From positions 1 through 64,000 of the forward strand of contig NZ_KB892902.1 in the NCBI RefSeq assembly GCF_000373985.1: 64,000 nt of DNA, given 5' to 3'. Of this stretch, positions 15,421 through 24,684 are shown one piece after another. Below the pieces are notes generated by a model that ran no database searches, was not told the DNA's origin, and was given only the letters and a program-made list of their open reading frames with translations. Origin of the DNA: Desulfobacter curvatus DSM 3379. GTDB lineage: Bacteria > Desulfobacterota > Desulfobacteria > Desulfobacterales > Desulfobacteraceae. The position numbers were made by a program, and so were the translations under genes. Numbering within the stretch: position 1 is the first letter of the stretch; the number at the start of each line of letters is the position of its first letter.

Positions 15421-18400
15421 ACACCTTTTTCCTTGGAGGATTGATTATCCATCCATGCATAGATTATTCTGACGGCTTCACTTGCCCCTTGATAATCAAA
15501 GTCCTTCAGGCTGTTCTTAAGCCTGGTCAGCGCATTTGGGTCAACGCCTCCACCAAGGGCACGCTCCAGGCCGAGAATAAGATCCTCCTCTACAACATCG
15601 CTGCTGGTGATAAGCGCTTTGATTTTATCAATATACTGATAGGCGGCATCCAAGTCAATATTCCCGGTTTCATCTATGGGCTCAGTTTCCCCAAAGGGAT
15701 TGACAGCGTCTATAAACATCTGAAGCGCCTTTTTAAGTTCATTGACCAGGGTTGCCGGAGTTTCGCCTTGTTGGGCTGCCTGTTCCAGAGTCGCTGCTGC
15801 ATCTTTTACCTTAAACGCACGCAAATTGCCCGCTGCTCCTGCAAGCTTATGGGCCAGACCTGAGACGTCGGCCAGTATGTTATCCCCGGCACGATTCCGG
15901 AGTGCGCCAAGCGCGTTTTCAGCGTCTTCCCTAAAGGCCAGTAAGTATGCTTTGTATGAGCTAAAATCCAGGTCCAGGGCTTTGAGTGCCTCCTGAACGG
16001 CAATTCCAGGAAGTTCCGGGATATCATTTTCCGTCATTGATGTCTTTATCTGAGCAGCAGGCGAGGGGGCCGTAAAAGCGGGCAGCCACCGTTTCAACAC
16101 ATCGCGCAACGCTTCTTGATCAATGGGTTTGGATACGTAATCGTTCATTCCGCTTGACAGGCATTTTTCCCTGTCGCCCTGCATGGCATGGGCAGTCATG
16201 GCGATGATAGGAACATTATTGTTAAGAACGCCTGTTTCAGGATCACGAATACGGCCGGTTGCCTGGTATCCGTCCATGCCTGGCATCTGAATGTCCATGA
16301 ATACAAGGTGATATGGGGTGCTCGTAAGGGCCTTGATCGCTTCAATACCGTTAGTTACCGCATCTGCATGCAGGCCCAGCTTCGTTAATGAACCCACGGC
16401 CACTTGCCGGTTAATACTGTTATCTTCGACAACTAGTACACGTACGTTCGGGTTAAAAAGATGCCGCTTTTCACGGGCTGAGTGGCGAGTTACCAAACCT
16501 TGGGGTTTGGTGGCTGGCCCTCCGGATATCACCTTGATTAAAATAGGAAGAAGATCCCTGTGGCGGATGGGTTTGTTGGCATAGGCATCGAAGCCGGCCT
16601 CTTCTAATCGCCTGGCGTCGCCGCGTCTGCCCATGGACGTGAGCATAATTATGTGTATTGGCCCAAGCTTTGGATCGTTTTTGATCGCTCGCCCAAGTGT
16701 CTCCCCATCCATTTCAGGCATCTGCATGTCGATAATAGCAAGCTTGTAGGGATCTTTCGCATTAGAAGCGTTTTTCAGTTCGATCAGAGCCTGGGGGCCA
16801 TTGGGCGATTGCTCAGGGCGCATGCCCCAGGCCGTAAGTTGGGTGGAGATAATTTCACGATTGGTTGCATTATCATCAACAACCAGAATGCGGATACCGT
16901 GCAGGTCCACCGGTACAAGCTGTTGCTTGGACTCGGCGACGCTACGTTTCTCAAACCTTACACTGAACCAGAACTCGGAACCGTGCCCCTCGCGGCTGGA
17001 AACGCCGATTTCACCCCCCATGAGTTCAACCAGTTGTTTGGAGATCGCCAGGCCCAGTCCTGTTCCAGCGTATCTGCGTGTGGTGGATGCATCGACCTGG
17101 CTGAATTTATCAAAAAGCAGCGCAAGTTTCTCCTCGGGGATGCCGATGCCGGTGTCGCTGACAACAAAACGGATCAAGCACTCCTTTTCGTTGTCTTTGA
17201 TCACGGATACATTGATCAGGATCTCGCCTGTTTCAGTAAATTTGACGGCATTGCCGGTCAAATTGTTAAGTATCTGGCGTAACCGTCCCGGGTCCCCTCT
17301 CAGGGCGGTTGGCGTCCCTTGGGCTATGGCGCAAAGTAATTCCAGATTTTTTTCATGGGCCCTAACGGCCATGCCGTCCAAAAAATCATCCAATAGGGTG
17401 AAAAGATCAAAGTCAATGGTCTCCATCTTCAATTTGCCTGCTTCAATTTTGGAAAAGTCAAGAATGTCGTTGATCAATCCGAGAAGCAGTTTCCCACTGG
17501 AGCGAATTGCATTGGCGTAATGCAGTTGTTCCGTTGAAAGCGGCGTCTGTATAAGCAAATCGGTCATGCCGATGACGCCGTTCATGGGAGTGCGGATTTC
17601 ATGGCTCATGTTGGCCAGGAATTCGGATTTTAATTTGCTTGCCTGTTCCGCTTCGGCCTTGGCTGCATGTAGTTCCCGTTCCCTGGCCTTGGCTTCGCTG
17701 ATATCCTCAAAGACCCAGATGCTTCCGGATTCCGGGGCATTGACATCAATGGCCGTACCGGAAATTTTTACCCATACAGGCGATCCGTCTTTGCGGGTGA
17801 GCTGATTTTCCGTCGTGTAGACTCCGCCGTCAAAGATAATCGGATCGAGTTTCCGGATGATTTCTTCGTATTGTTTCTGGGAGTAATAAAACATGCGTGT
17901 GCTTTTATTAACCAACTCCTCCAATTCATAGCCGAATATTTCGGCCATCTTTTTATTGCACTTCACTTGAATACGGTCTTTAACCTGGATGATGCCGACG
18001 TTAGCGTTTTCCAGGATGGCGCTTTGCTCCAGCATCGACTGTTTAAGTTGATTTTCGGCCCGCTTACGTGCCGTGATGTCGCGGCTGGAAGCATACAGCA
18101 ACGGCTGTCCGTCTAGAATAATCCCCCTTGCGTTGATCTCAACGTCCAGCATTTCTCCGTTCTTGCGGCGGTGCCGGGTCTCAATGGTTGTCGGGTTATT
18201 CATACTCGTTTGGATCCAAGAGGGGAGCTGCTCAAGGGGAGCGTACATATCCCAGTCGCTTATGTTCAGTTGAGCCGTCTCTTCGGCAGTGTAGCCGAGC
18301 ATGTGTGAGAAGGATTTACTGAATTCGACGATGTATCCCTGTTCGTCCAGGACGTGCATGCCGTCACTGGTATAGGCGAGAATCGTCTGCAACCGTTCGG

Positions 18401-19925
18401 AAATGTGCCTGATTAACGTCACATCAAAGAGAATGCCCAGGCGCATTTTTCCTGCCGTCCCGCCCAATGTCGCCAAGGATGCGGAAACCGTACGGAACGA
18501 TCCATCTTTGCAGCAGATACGAACCTCCATCGGGGGTAGGGGTGACTGGTCCTGTTCAGCCTTTTCAAGCTGCTTTAACGCGTTGCTCTTAACTTCTTCC
18601 CTGTAGGCTGGGTCTGGATATACCGTAGGCCACCAGTCGTCTAAACGGGGAATGTCATCCAGGGTATAGCCGAAGGTGTCAGTGAAGGCGGGATTCATGT
18701 AGATGAACTTGCCCGAATCGTCTTCCAGAATAAAAGGCACGGGCGAAGCATCAATAATGGTGTGAAATCGCAGCTCGCTTTCCTTAAATTCTTTTTCATG
18801 CCGTTTACGTTCCGTGATATCGGTTTGCGTTCCTGCCAACCTGAAGATTATACCGGCATCGTCTTTCACGCCGGTTCCCCTGGATAGGATCCAACGCAAC
18901 GAGCCGTCTCTATGACGCATACGAAATTCATGTTCTTCATGCTCCGTTTCACCGTCAATGAGCTTTTTTAACATAGCCTTAGCCGGTTCCAGGTCTTTCG
19001 GATACACGTTTTCTATCCAGGATTCCCGGACATCCGGAAATTCCGCATCCGTGTATCCCAGGATCTCCTTGTAACGCGGGGAGTAGTACACGGCGCCGGT
19101 TTTCAGATCCCAATCCCAATAGCCGTCGTTTGCACCAGCCAAGGCCAGTTCCAGTCGCTCCTGGTTCTTTCTAAAAGATTGTTCAATGAAAAAGCTTTGT
19201 TCCTGTTTTTTTAACATAAGGCCGATCAGGAACACCCCCAAGTAAGTTGCTGTGCCGAACGGCAATGCTACGGCCTTTAATAATTCCCAACCGGTTTGAA
19301 GGTCTTTAACAAAAAGGAACCCCGTGAATAGCGCCAAAGTTGCAAATAAGGAACTTCCGGCAGTTTTTCTTATGGATTCGAAATTTTTTTTAGATCTGTA
19401 TAGAATTGTGCCCACTATTGCAGACAGCGTGGCATTGACAACGCCTCCTAAAACTCCGGTTCCGCCAAGATACAGTCGAAACGCTCCGGTTATAACGGCA
19501 CTGATGATTGCTGATACCGGTCCCCCAAAAGCGCCGCTCAGGATAATGATGGTATTTCTCTGATCAACGACTACGCCTTCTAATATAGGAACCCGGGAAT
19601 ACATGCAGCCGATGGCGAACAAACCGAACGAGACGCCTGTCAATAATTGACGGTGTATCCAGAATAGTTTGTAACATTTCCGCACCAGATAGTTGTAAAA
19701 GGTAACCAAGGCTATGAAGATCGCCAGGTTGTTGAATAACGTCAAGAATAATTCGATGCCGCGGGTCATATAGAGTCCCTGATAAAAAACTATATTTGAG
19801 ATACTACATATGTACCCCAAATAGGGAAAAATGAACAGGATTACCACTAAATACAAAAACAGCATCCTTGGCAAACGCCCCGCTTTATGGAATTCCAGGC
19901 AAGTTACTTCATCACGACGAAGCAA
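15417..19925 (-). CDS. Hybrid sensor histidine kinase: 5TMR-LYT, four PAS, HisKA, two REC, HPt
   Basis: Up to 1502 residues. The TTG at 19925 is the furthest start; ATG at 19865 (residue 21, MLFLYLVVI) is an alternative. Residues ~20-235 form a polytopic input of the 5TMR-LYT kind (GAFGGPVSAIISAVITGAFR, LYLGGTGVLGG), as in LytS. Four PAS/PAC units cover ~245-755. HisKA has FLANMSHEIRTPMNGV near 775, and the ATPase domain ~885-1000 has DTGIGIPEEKL and GTGLGLAISK. Receiver 1 has IIDMQMPEMDG near 1065, receiver 2 FMDIQMPGMDG near 1212, and the HPt domain LAHKLAGAAG near 1360. This is a complete phosphorelay in one chain, coupled to the downstream REC-GGDEF. Confidence 0.92.
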   Translation of the reverse strand: MLRRDEVTCLEFHKAGRLPRMLFLYLVVILFIFPYLGYICSISNIVFYQGLYMTRGIELFLTLFNNLAIFIALVTFYNYLVRKCYKLFWIHRQLLTGVSFGLFAIGCMYSRVPILEGVVVDQRNTIIILSGAFGGPVSAIISAVITGAFRLYLGGTGVLGGVVNATLSAIVGTILYRSKKNFESIRKTAGSSLFATLALFTGFLFVKDLQTGWELLKAVALPFGTATYLGVFLIGLMLKKQEQSFFIEQSFRKNQERLELALAGANDGYWDWDLKTGAVYYSPRYKEILGYTDAEFPDVRESWIENVYPKDLEPAKAMLKKLIDGETEHEEHEFRMRHRDGSLRWILSRGTGVKDDAGIIFRLAGTQTDITERKRHEKEFKESELRFHTIIDASPVPFILEDDSGKFIYMNPAFTDTFGYTLDDIPRLDDWWPTVYPDPAYREEVKSNALKQLEKAEQDQSPLPPMEVRICCKDGSFRTVSASLATLGGTAGKMRLGILFDVTLIRHISERLQTILAYTSDGMHVLDEQGYIVEFSKSFSHMLGYTAEETAQLNISDWDMYAPLEQLPSWIQTSMNNPTTIETRHRRKNGEMLDVEINARGIILDGQPLLYASSRDITARKRAENQLKQSMLEQSAILENANVGIIQVKDRIQVKCNKKMAEIFGYELEELVNKSTRMFYYSQKQYEEIIRKLDPIIFDGGVYTTENQLTRKDGSPVWVKISGTAIDVNAPESGSIWVFEDISEAKARERELHAAKAEAEQASKLKSEFLANMSHEIRTPMNGVIGMTDLLIQTPLSTEQLHYANAIRSSGKLLLGLINDILDFSKIEAGKLKMETIDFDLFTLLDDFLDGMAVRAHEKNLELLCAIAQGTPTALRGDPGRLRQILNNLTGNAVKFTETGEILINVSVIKDNEKECLIRFVVSDTGIGIPEEKLALLFDKFSQVDASTTRRYAGTGLGLAISKQLVELMGGEIGVSSREGHGSEFWFSVRFEKRSVAESKQQLVPVDLHGIRILVVDDNATNREIISTQLTAWGMRPEQSPNGPQALIELKNASNAKDPYKLAIIDMQMPEMDGETLGRAIKNDPKLGPIHIIMLTSMGRRGDARRLEEAGFDAYANKPIRHRDLLPILIKVISGGPATKPQGLVTRHSAREKRHLFNPNVRVLVVEDNSINRQVAVGSLTKLGLHADAVTNGIEAIKALTSTPYHLVFMDIQMPGMDGYQATGRIRDPETGVLNNNVPIIAMTAHAMQGDREKCLSSGMNDYVSKPIDQEALRDVLKRWLPAFTAPSPAAQIKTSMTENDIPELPGIAVQEALKALDLDFSSYKAYLLAFREDAENALGALRNRAGDNILADVSGLAHKLAGAAGNLRAFKVKDAAATLEQAAQQGETPATLVNELKKALQMFIDAVNPFGETEPIDETGNIDLDAAYQYIDKIKALITSSDVVEEDLILGLERALGGGVDPNALTRLKNSLKDFDYQGASEAVRIIYAWMDNQSSKEKGV

Positions 19926-20312
19926 GCTTCACTGATTGATCTTCAAATTTCGGTATTTCGAAGCGAGCTTCGCTGATGAACATGCAACCCGCCAATAATT
20001 GGAAACTACGCAGACGAAAAAGAGATCTAATTCTGGAATATTTCGATTCGTTCCTAATATTTCACCGTTCTCCTCTTCCAGAAAAAGTCCGGAAGCTTTA
20101 CATTGTTCGATGACTTCAGTCAGGCAGGGATGAAACTATACGGACAAAACCGTCCCTTTGCTGTGGGATTCCGACCCGAAAGCCGGTACCTTAAATGCAA
20201 CTTGTTGGTTTATAGTTCGACCGAATAATTTTAATGATTCGCATAAGGTTAGTCTGGTGAGAACGGATTAAGCCCCAATCTAACCTTATGCGTTAAGCTT
20301 TCGCCTAAAAAA
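19926..20312. other. Intergenic region between hybrid kinase and caspase-like gene
   Basis: No coding frame is supported. It has near-repeated gaagc-agcttc-ctgat sequences at ~19919-19937 and ~19960-19978 next to the kinase start, and a 13-bp inverted repeat at 20240-20292. The rest could hold the kinase promoter. No known riboswitch or small RNA was recognised. Confidence 0.45.
20240..20292. repeat. Perfect 13-bp inverted repeat with 27-nt spacer
   Basis: Arms cgcataaggttag (20240-20252) and ctaaccttatgcg (20280-20292). It starts 20 nt after the caspase-like gene's stop on the minus strand. It may be that gene's terminator, though the loop is long and no clear T-run follows. A processed RNA or small mobile-element remnant is an alternative. 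Confidence 0.6.
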
Positions 20313-21197
20313 TCAATAATGGCATTCTTTGTTGCCACTAACGATAAGTTCAGACTGCTTCACATGATTATGTGGAATAAACTCTACACCGGTAGGAACT
20401 TTAACACTCCCGGTACACATCTTAAGGAGGTTATCCCACGTAGGACAGGGATACTGAAAGGTTTGAGTAGAATAGGTTATTCGTGACGTCGGCGGATAGA
20501 CCGCCAGGTAGAAAGGTATGGTTGCCTCATATGCATTCTTTGCAGCGTCCTCAGCTGTTTGTCCCGCAAGCCAATTGTGAATAAAAAAAGTAGTCATGGG
20601 CTCAGGCATGTAATCGTTTTGCCTTGAGCTGACAGAAACTTCTGCGCCAATAGCAATCCAATCTTCATTAAGGGTTGATCCATAACAATTGCACATATAA
20701 ACCATTCGAAGATTGATTTTTTTGTATTCTCTTTGCCTAGCAGGTATCACAAGAGGTGATCCTATAACAAGTTTCCCTATACGTTTTTCCTTCAAAGTAA
20801 TTTCTTCTGAACTCTTAGTGTTCAATATCTCCATCGCATCAGAAAGAAGTGTACGAATGTTACCCGAATCTCCGCCGGTTAGAATTTCGGAACCATGTAG
20901 ACACAGCGTATCCACATTCCCGTGCCCAAGGACGATTAAATCAATCGTACGACCTTTTATCGTTTCAGTAACTAACGCATTTAAGAGTTTCGTGCGAGTG
21001 CAGTTTGTATCAGTAAGCAGATGTACTACATCGTATTTCCCCATTGACTGAAGTGACGTCTTAATGTCTTCGAATGTTTCGGCAATTTGATCAATAATTG
21101 CAGTGATTGCAGAAGCTAAGGACGGATCAATGTCCTCTGGTAAATCAATCTTCCCCGAGTTCTCTTGTAGGACTATCAGTGCTTTGTTTGTCGCCAT
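20313..21197 (-). CDS. Caspase-like (clan CD) cysteine peptidase-fold protein
   Basis: 294 residues from the ATG at 21197, which has AGGAG 7 nt upstream; an in-frame ATG at 21203 is too close to that site. Not recognised as a named family, but the layout is that of clan CD peptidases: a first strand KALIVLQ, then hydrophobic residues ending in a His-Gly dyad (TIDLIVLGHGN), then another hydrophobic strand ending in Cys (LRMVYMCNCYGS), then IAIGAEVSVSSRQNDY and a helix GQTAEDAAKNAYEAT. Candidate catalytic pair: His of GHG (residue 92) and Cys171 (CNC). No signal peptide or TM is seen. It follows the STAND regulator gene on the same strand after 282 nt. Function and substrate are unknown. Confidence 0.65.
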   Translation of the reverse strand: MATNKALIVLQENSGKIDLPEDIDPSLASAITAIIDQIAETFEDIKTSLQSMGKYDVVHLLTDTNCTRTKLLNALVTETIKGRTIDLIVLGHGNVDTLCLHGSEILTGGDSGNIRTLLSDAMEILNTKSSEEITLKEKRIGKLVIGSPLVIPARQREYKKINLRMVYMCNCYGSTLNEDWIAIGAEVSVSSRQNDYMPEPMTTFFIHNWLAGQTAEDAAKNAYEATIPFYLAVYPPTSRITYSTQTFQYPCPTWDNLLKMCTGSVKVPTGVEFIPHNHVKQSELIVSGNKECHY

Positions 21198-21479
21198 TGA
21201 CATTCTCCTATTAATATTTGGTTATTTTGAAATGTGCAGGCACAAGAATTACATGCCTAAGCTTAAGTCAGAATAATCATAATGATCTTACAAATCGCTT
21301 ACAGATAGTTTGTTTTTATGGGATGGATTTGGAGAGTTCCGTACCTTGGCGATTTCAGGCGATTCTCAGCAGCCGGGCTGTGTTGATACGTTTCGGCAGT
21401 GGTTTTATGTATGGGCTGATCATACATGAGCAGCACTTTAGTCTTTGCCTGCACATCTAAAATAAAGATCGTGAATTGG

Positions 21480-24400
21480 TTAAAGAGGCGTCGACGTTTC
21501 GTCTATCATCAAAATTTTATGGCGTATTTTTTTAACCTTTTTTAATTGTCCGGTTTCACACATCAGTTTTTCAAAACTATTGACCGTATTCCTCCATAAC
21601 GATCTAAGGTGGTCAGAATAACCAACGATCCAGGGATTGTAATCATCGGTATCAATAAAATGGCCATTGTAGATTTCAAGAGCCTTAAACAACAGTGCTG
21701 TCCGGGTTGCTTGAGCTGTTTCTTTTTCGGCCTGTTCAGCGATGGATTTGAACTGCCAGGCATCCACCCAGAAAATATCCGGGTTCAAAGATAGATATCC
21801 CTGGTCGAGCAAAATTGCCTGGTCATCCCCCAACAGCTTTCGTAAACGATGCAGGGTGGTGTTGATGTTCTGAATGGCCCGGTCTCCGTCCGCGTCCGGC
21901 CATAACTGATCGGCGATCGTCTCACGACTGCTTTTATAGTGGCTGCGGCAGATCAAGAGTTTAAGAAGCTCCAGGGGCTTTCTGGGTGTTTTTGTTGTAA
22001 ATTCTATTGGTTGGTTGTTGCGAAGAACCTCAAAACATCCAAGCGTGCGGCATTTCAGCGGCCAAGGCCATTTTTCATCTGTGAGCGCACCTTGGGGGGG
22101 AGGTAACCGCATACAGGAGATCAATTGTGTTACGATAGGGATATGGATGTCCACTTTCAGGGCCTCCAAACAGAGCGACGCCAGTCTTGAACGTAATAGC
22201 CCTGCCGGCATCTGAAGTCCGTTTTTCGCTGCAAAAGAGAATGCAGCCCTCAGATGAGTCTGCATTACCGCTATTTGTTGTTGCACCCATGCACAATCGG
22301 CAAGAACTAACTCTCGCAGGAAATAGATAAATCCGTTGTGCTGGGGGACATTCATCGCCTCGATGCGGTCAAGCGCTTCTTGGGCCGGGGCCAGCCTTCC
22401 TCGTTCCAGTAAATAGTGGGCTTGCTGAATGGTTGAAAATGCCTGGGGAAACGGGGTTCCGCTCTTTTCGGCCAATGTGCAACTGGTATTAATATGAACC
22501 TCTGCCTCATCCCAGTCTTTAGCCAACAACGCAATTGCTGCCAGCTGAAAGTGATAATGAGCCAAGTCCCAAAGCGCATGGGGCATGAGCACTTTTTCAA
22601 CCCGACGTAAATATGAACGGGCTTCGTCCAGATCTCCGATCAGGATTGCGTTGTATACCCCCTGGGTGAAGATCACAAAGTCATAAACATGTATGCCACT
22701 CTGCCTGGCCAAAGACGCTACTTCATCAATCTCACGCCGACATTTTTCTGCCTGGCCTTTTGCTCCGTACATCGAGGCCATTACCATTCGAAGACCGCAT
22801 TGTGCCAGAGGCGACCCTGACTCATAGGACTTTGTAGACTGCAGACGTTTGATCAAGGTCCTGGCCTTATGAACTTGACCCATCCAGTGATATGACCAGA
22901 TAAGTTTAAATCCTAAGCCGGCGAGCGCTTCCTGATTGTCTATCCGGGAAAGAATCTCTTCACACCGCTCTTGCCAAATAGGGAATTTAGGGTGTGCAAG
23001 GTTCCGCAGCATCAAGGCAACTAACATACTTTCCATAAATCGAGCAGTGGTATTTCCATCAAGCTCCGGCGAAAGCAGCTCTCCAAGACGCTCTCCTTCC
23101 GTGATCCAGCGATCCAGGTCTGTGAAAATCCCCCGCATAATAAGAAAGGACTCTACGATGCTTGACCAACTTATGATCTGGCCCATGAGATCCCCGGTTT
23201 TCTTAAAGCCTTCGAAGGACGCGATACAGAGCGCCTGTCCTTGTGGAGGCAAATTCAACATGACGGTCATTGATTGCCAATACAGTAGCCATGGATTTTG
23301 AGAGACTATTTCTTCAGGCAGAAAGGCGATCCAATCGGCAAGCGTTAGAAAACGCCCTTGGGCGAACAGTTGTGGTGCCTGGGCCAGAATCAAACCACTC
23401 AGGGACTCATAGGCCAGGGCCTCGTTGTAAAGCGCTACAGCCTCTTCCGTTAGTCCGTTCCGGGCCATTATAGCAGCCCCACGACGCTGGAAATCATAGA
23501 CTTCTTTTGTTTCCAATTCCCGGTATACAAGGTTTTTTAGAAAATTATGAAACAAAGGGTGGTACTGATAGATAAGCGTTGGTGTTTGCCGTTTTTCTAT
23601 AAAAAAATTGCGGCGATGGAGTTCATCAAAGATCTTCCCTGCCGCCATTTGGGTCAACTGTTCAACTGACTCCACCGTCATGCAGGGAAGCAAAGCCGTT
23701 TGCAACAGAAATCGACGGGTTTGGTCATCGATTTGAGCAAGGACTTCGCCGGCAAAATAGTCGAAAACAGAATCAGGTATCGTCGTTTCTGCCAGTTGCC
23801 TTGTTTCCGGGACGAGTTTAAGACGCATAAGCCACAGGATTAAACCGGCGCACCAGCCACCGGTAAGCCCATGGAGTTTATTCACTTCATCGCAAGATAG
23901 TTCGGTATCAAGCAATTCAGACAGCATTTGGCATTCGTTCAAGGAAAAGATAAGCTTGTCGGCACCAATATGATATAATATTCTGTTCGCCTTCAACCTG
24001 GCCATCTCTACCGGCGGGTTATTACGGGAGATGATTACTGTAACAACATTCGAAGGGAGCACTTCAATGGCTTTGCTCAATATCATCAATAGCGGCGAAG
24101 TGGCTGAAAGTTCCTGGAAATTGTCAAAAACCAGCCACATTGGAAGCGGAAGATGGGGGCAGAGCTTCTCGAAGAAATTGAGACCAAACGATTCTATGTT
24201 CGATAGATATTCGGGCCCAAATAAAGGAAGCGATTGGTTTGAAAAATTCATGAAAGGTGAAGCAGCCAGGCGCAGGTAGTAGAAAAAAGTTGCCGGATCA
24301 TTATCACGGGGGTCAATTTGATACCAGAGGGAAGGAATTTTATGGTCTTCAAGGTAGCCGGCAATTAAAGAAGTTTTGCCTGATCCACCGGGGCCTGACA

Positions 24401-24518
24401 ACCATACGGCCGAACTTTTCCGGCTTTTGTCCAATAATTGGTACAGGCGTTTACGATAAATCAATCGGTGCAGTCTGGGCGGGGTGATTTTGTTGATTTG
24501 GGCAGAGCATGCAGACAT
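21480..24518 (-). CDS. STAND ATPase regulator with helical repeats and C-terminal wHTH-BTAD
   Basis: 1012 residues. The N-terminal NTPase is of the MalT/STAND kind: Walker A GPGGSGKTS at 42-50 and a Walker B-like MWLVFDNFQE near 130, then a winged-helix spacer. Residues ~350-810 are TPR-like repeats that usually bind a small inducer. The C-terminal ~190 residues contain an OmpR-type winged helix (FEVLRNNQPIEF, PRKPLELLKLL, IADQLWPD) followed by a BTAD domain. MalT proteins end in a LuxR helix, and SARP proteins carry wHTH-BTAD at the N-terminus, so this order is the reverse of SARPs. It is divergent from the alcohol dehydrogenase by 166 nt and upstream of the caspase-like gene; either may be its target. 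Confidence 0.88.
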   Translation of the reverse strand: MSACSAQINKITPPRLHRLIYRKRLYQLLDKSRKSSAVWLSGPGGSGKTSLIAGYLEDHKIPSLWYQIDPRDNDPATFFYYLRLAASPFMNFSNQSLPLFGPEYLSNIESFGLNFFEKLCPHLPLPMWLVFDNFQELSATSPLLMILSKAIEVLPSNVVTVIISRNNPPVEMARLKANRILYHIGADKLIFSLNECQMLSELLDTELSCDEVNKLHGLTGGWCAGLILWLMRLKLVPETRQLAETTIPDSVFDYFAGEVLAQIDDQTRRFLLQTALLPCMTVESVEQLTQMAAGKIFDELHRRNFFIEKRQTPTLIYQYHPLFHNFLKNLVYRELETKEVYDFQRRGAAIMARNGLTEEAVALYNEALAYESLSGLILAQAPQLFAQGRFLTLADWIAFLPEEIVSQNPWLLYWQSMTVMLNLPPQGQALCIASFEGFKKTGDLMGQIISWSSIVESFLIMRGIFTDLDRWITEGERLGELLSPELDGNTTARFMESMLVALMLRNLAHPKFPIWQERCEEILSRIDNQEALAGLGFKLIWSYHWMGQVHKARTLIKRLQSTKSYESGSPLAQCGLRMVMASMYGAKGQAEKCRREIDEVASLARQSGIHVYDFVIFTQGVYNAILIGDLDEARSYLRRVEKVLMPHALWDLAHYHFQLAAIALLAKDWDEAEVHINTSCTLAEKSGTPFPQAFSTIQQAHYLLERGRLAPAQEALDRIEAMNVPQHNGFIYFLRELVLADCAWVQQQIAVMQTHLRAAFSFAAKNGLQMPAGLLRSRLASLCLEALKVDIHIPIVTQLISCMRLPPPQGALTDEKWPWPLKCRTLGCFEVLRNNQPIEFTTKTPRKPLELLKLLICRSHYKSSRETIADQLWPDADGDRAIQNINTTLHRLRKLLGDDQAILLDQGYLSLNPDIFWVDAWQFKSIAEQAEKETAQATRTALLFKALEIYNGHFIDTDDYNPWIVGYSDHLRSLWRNTVNSFEKLMCETGQLKKVKKIRHKILMIDETSTPL

Positions 24519-24684
24519 TGCTTTTTCCCTCTTATTGTACTAAGCAATTAACAACCAACATTTACAGGTATCCTGCTACCGCTTATTATTTTACAATACT
24601 CAATTTAATGGGAACGGGAAAGAGCAAAGCAAGGAAACACCTCCCCTGAAAAATAAATTTTAACCATAAAGCATGGAGTTTAAT

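Noticed and set aside
16801..17520. 239-aa plus-strand open frame inside the hybrid kinase gene
   Set aside because: Shadow of the kinase and first receiver coding region; no recognisable domain.
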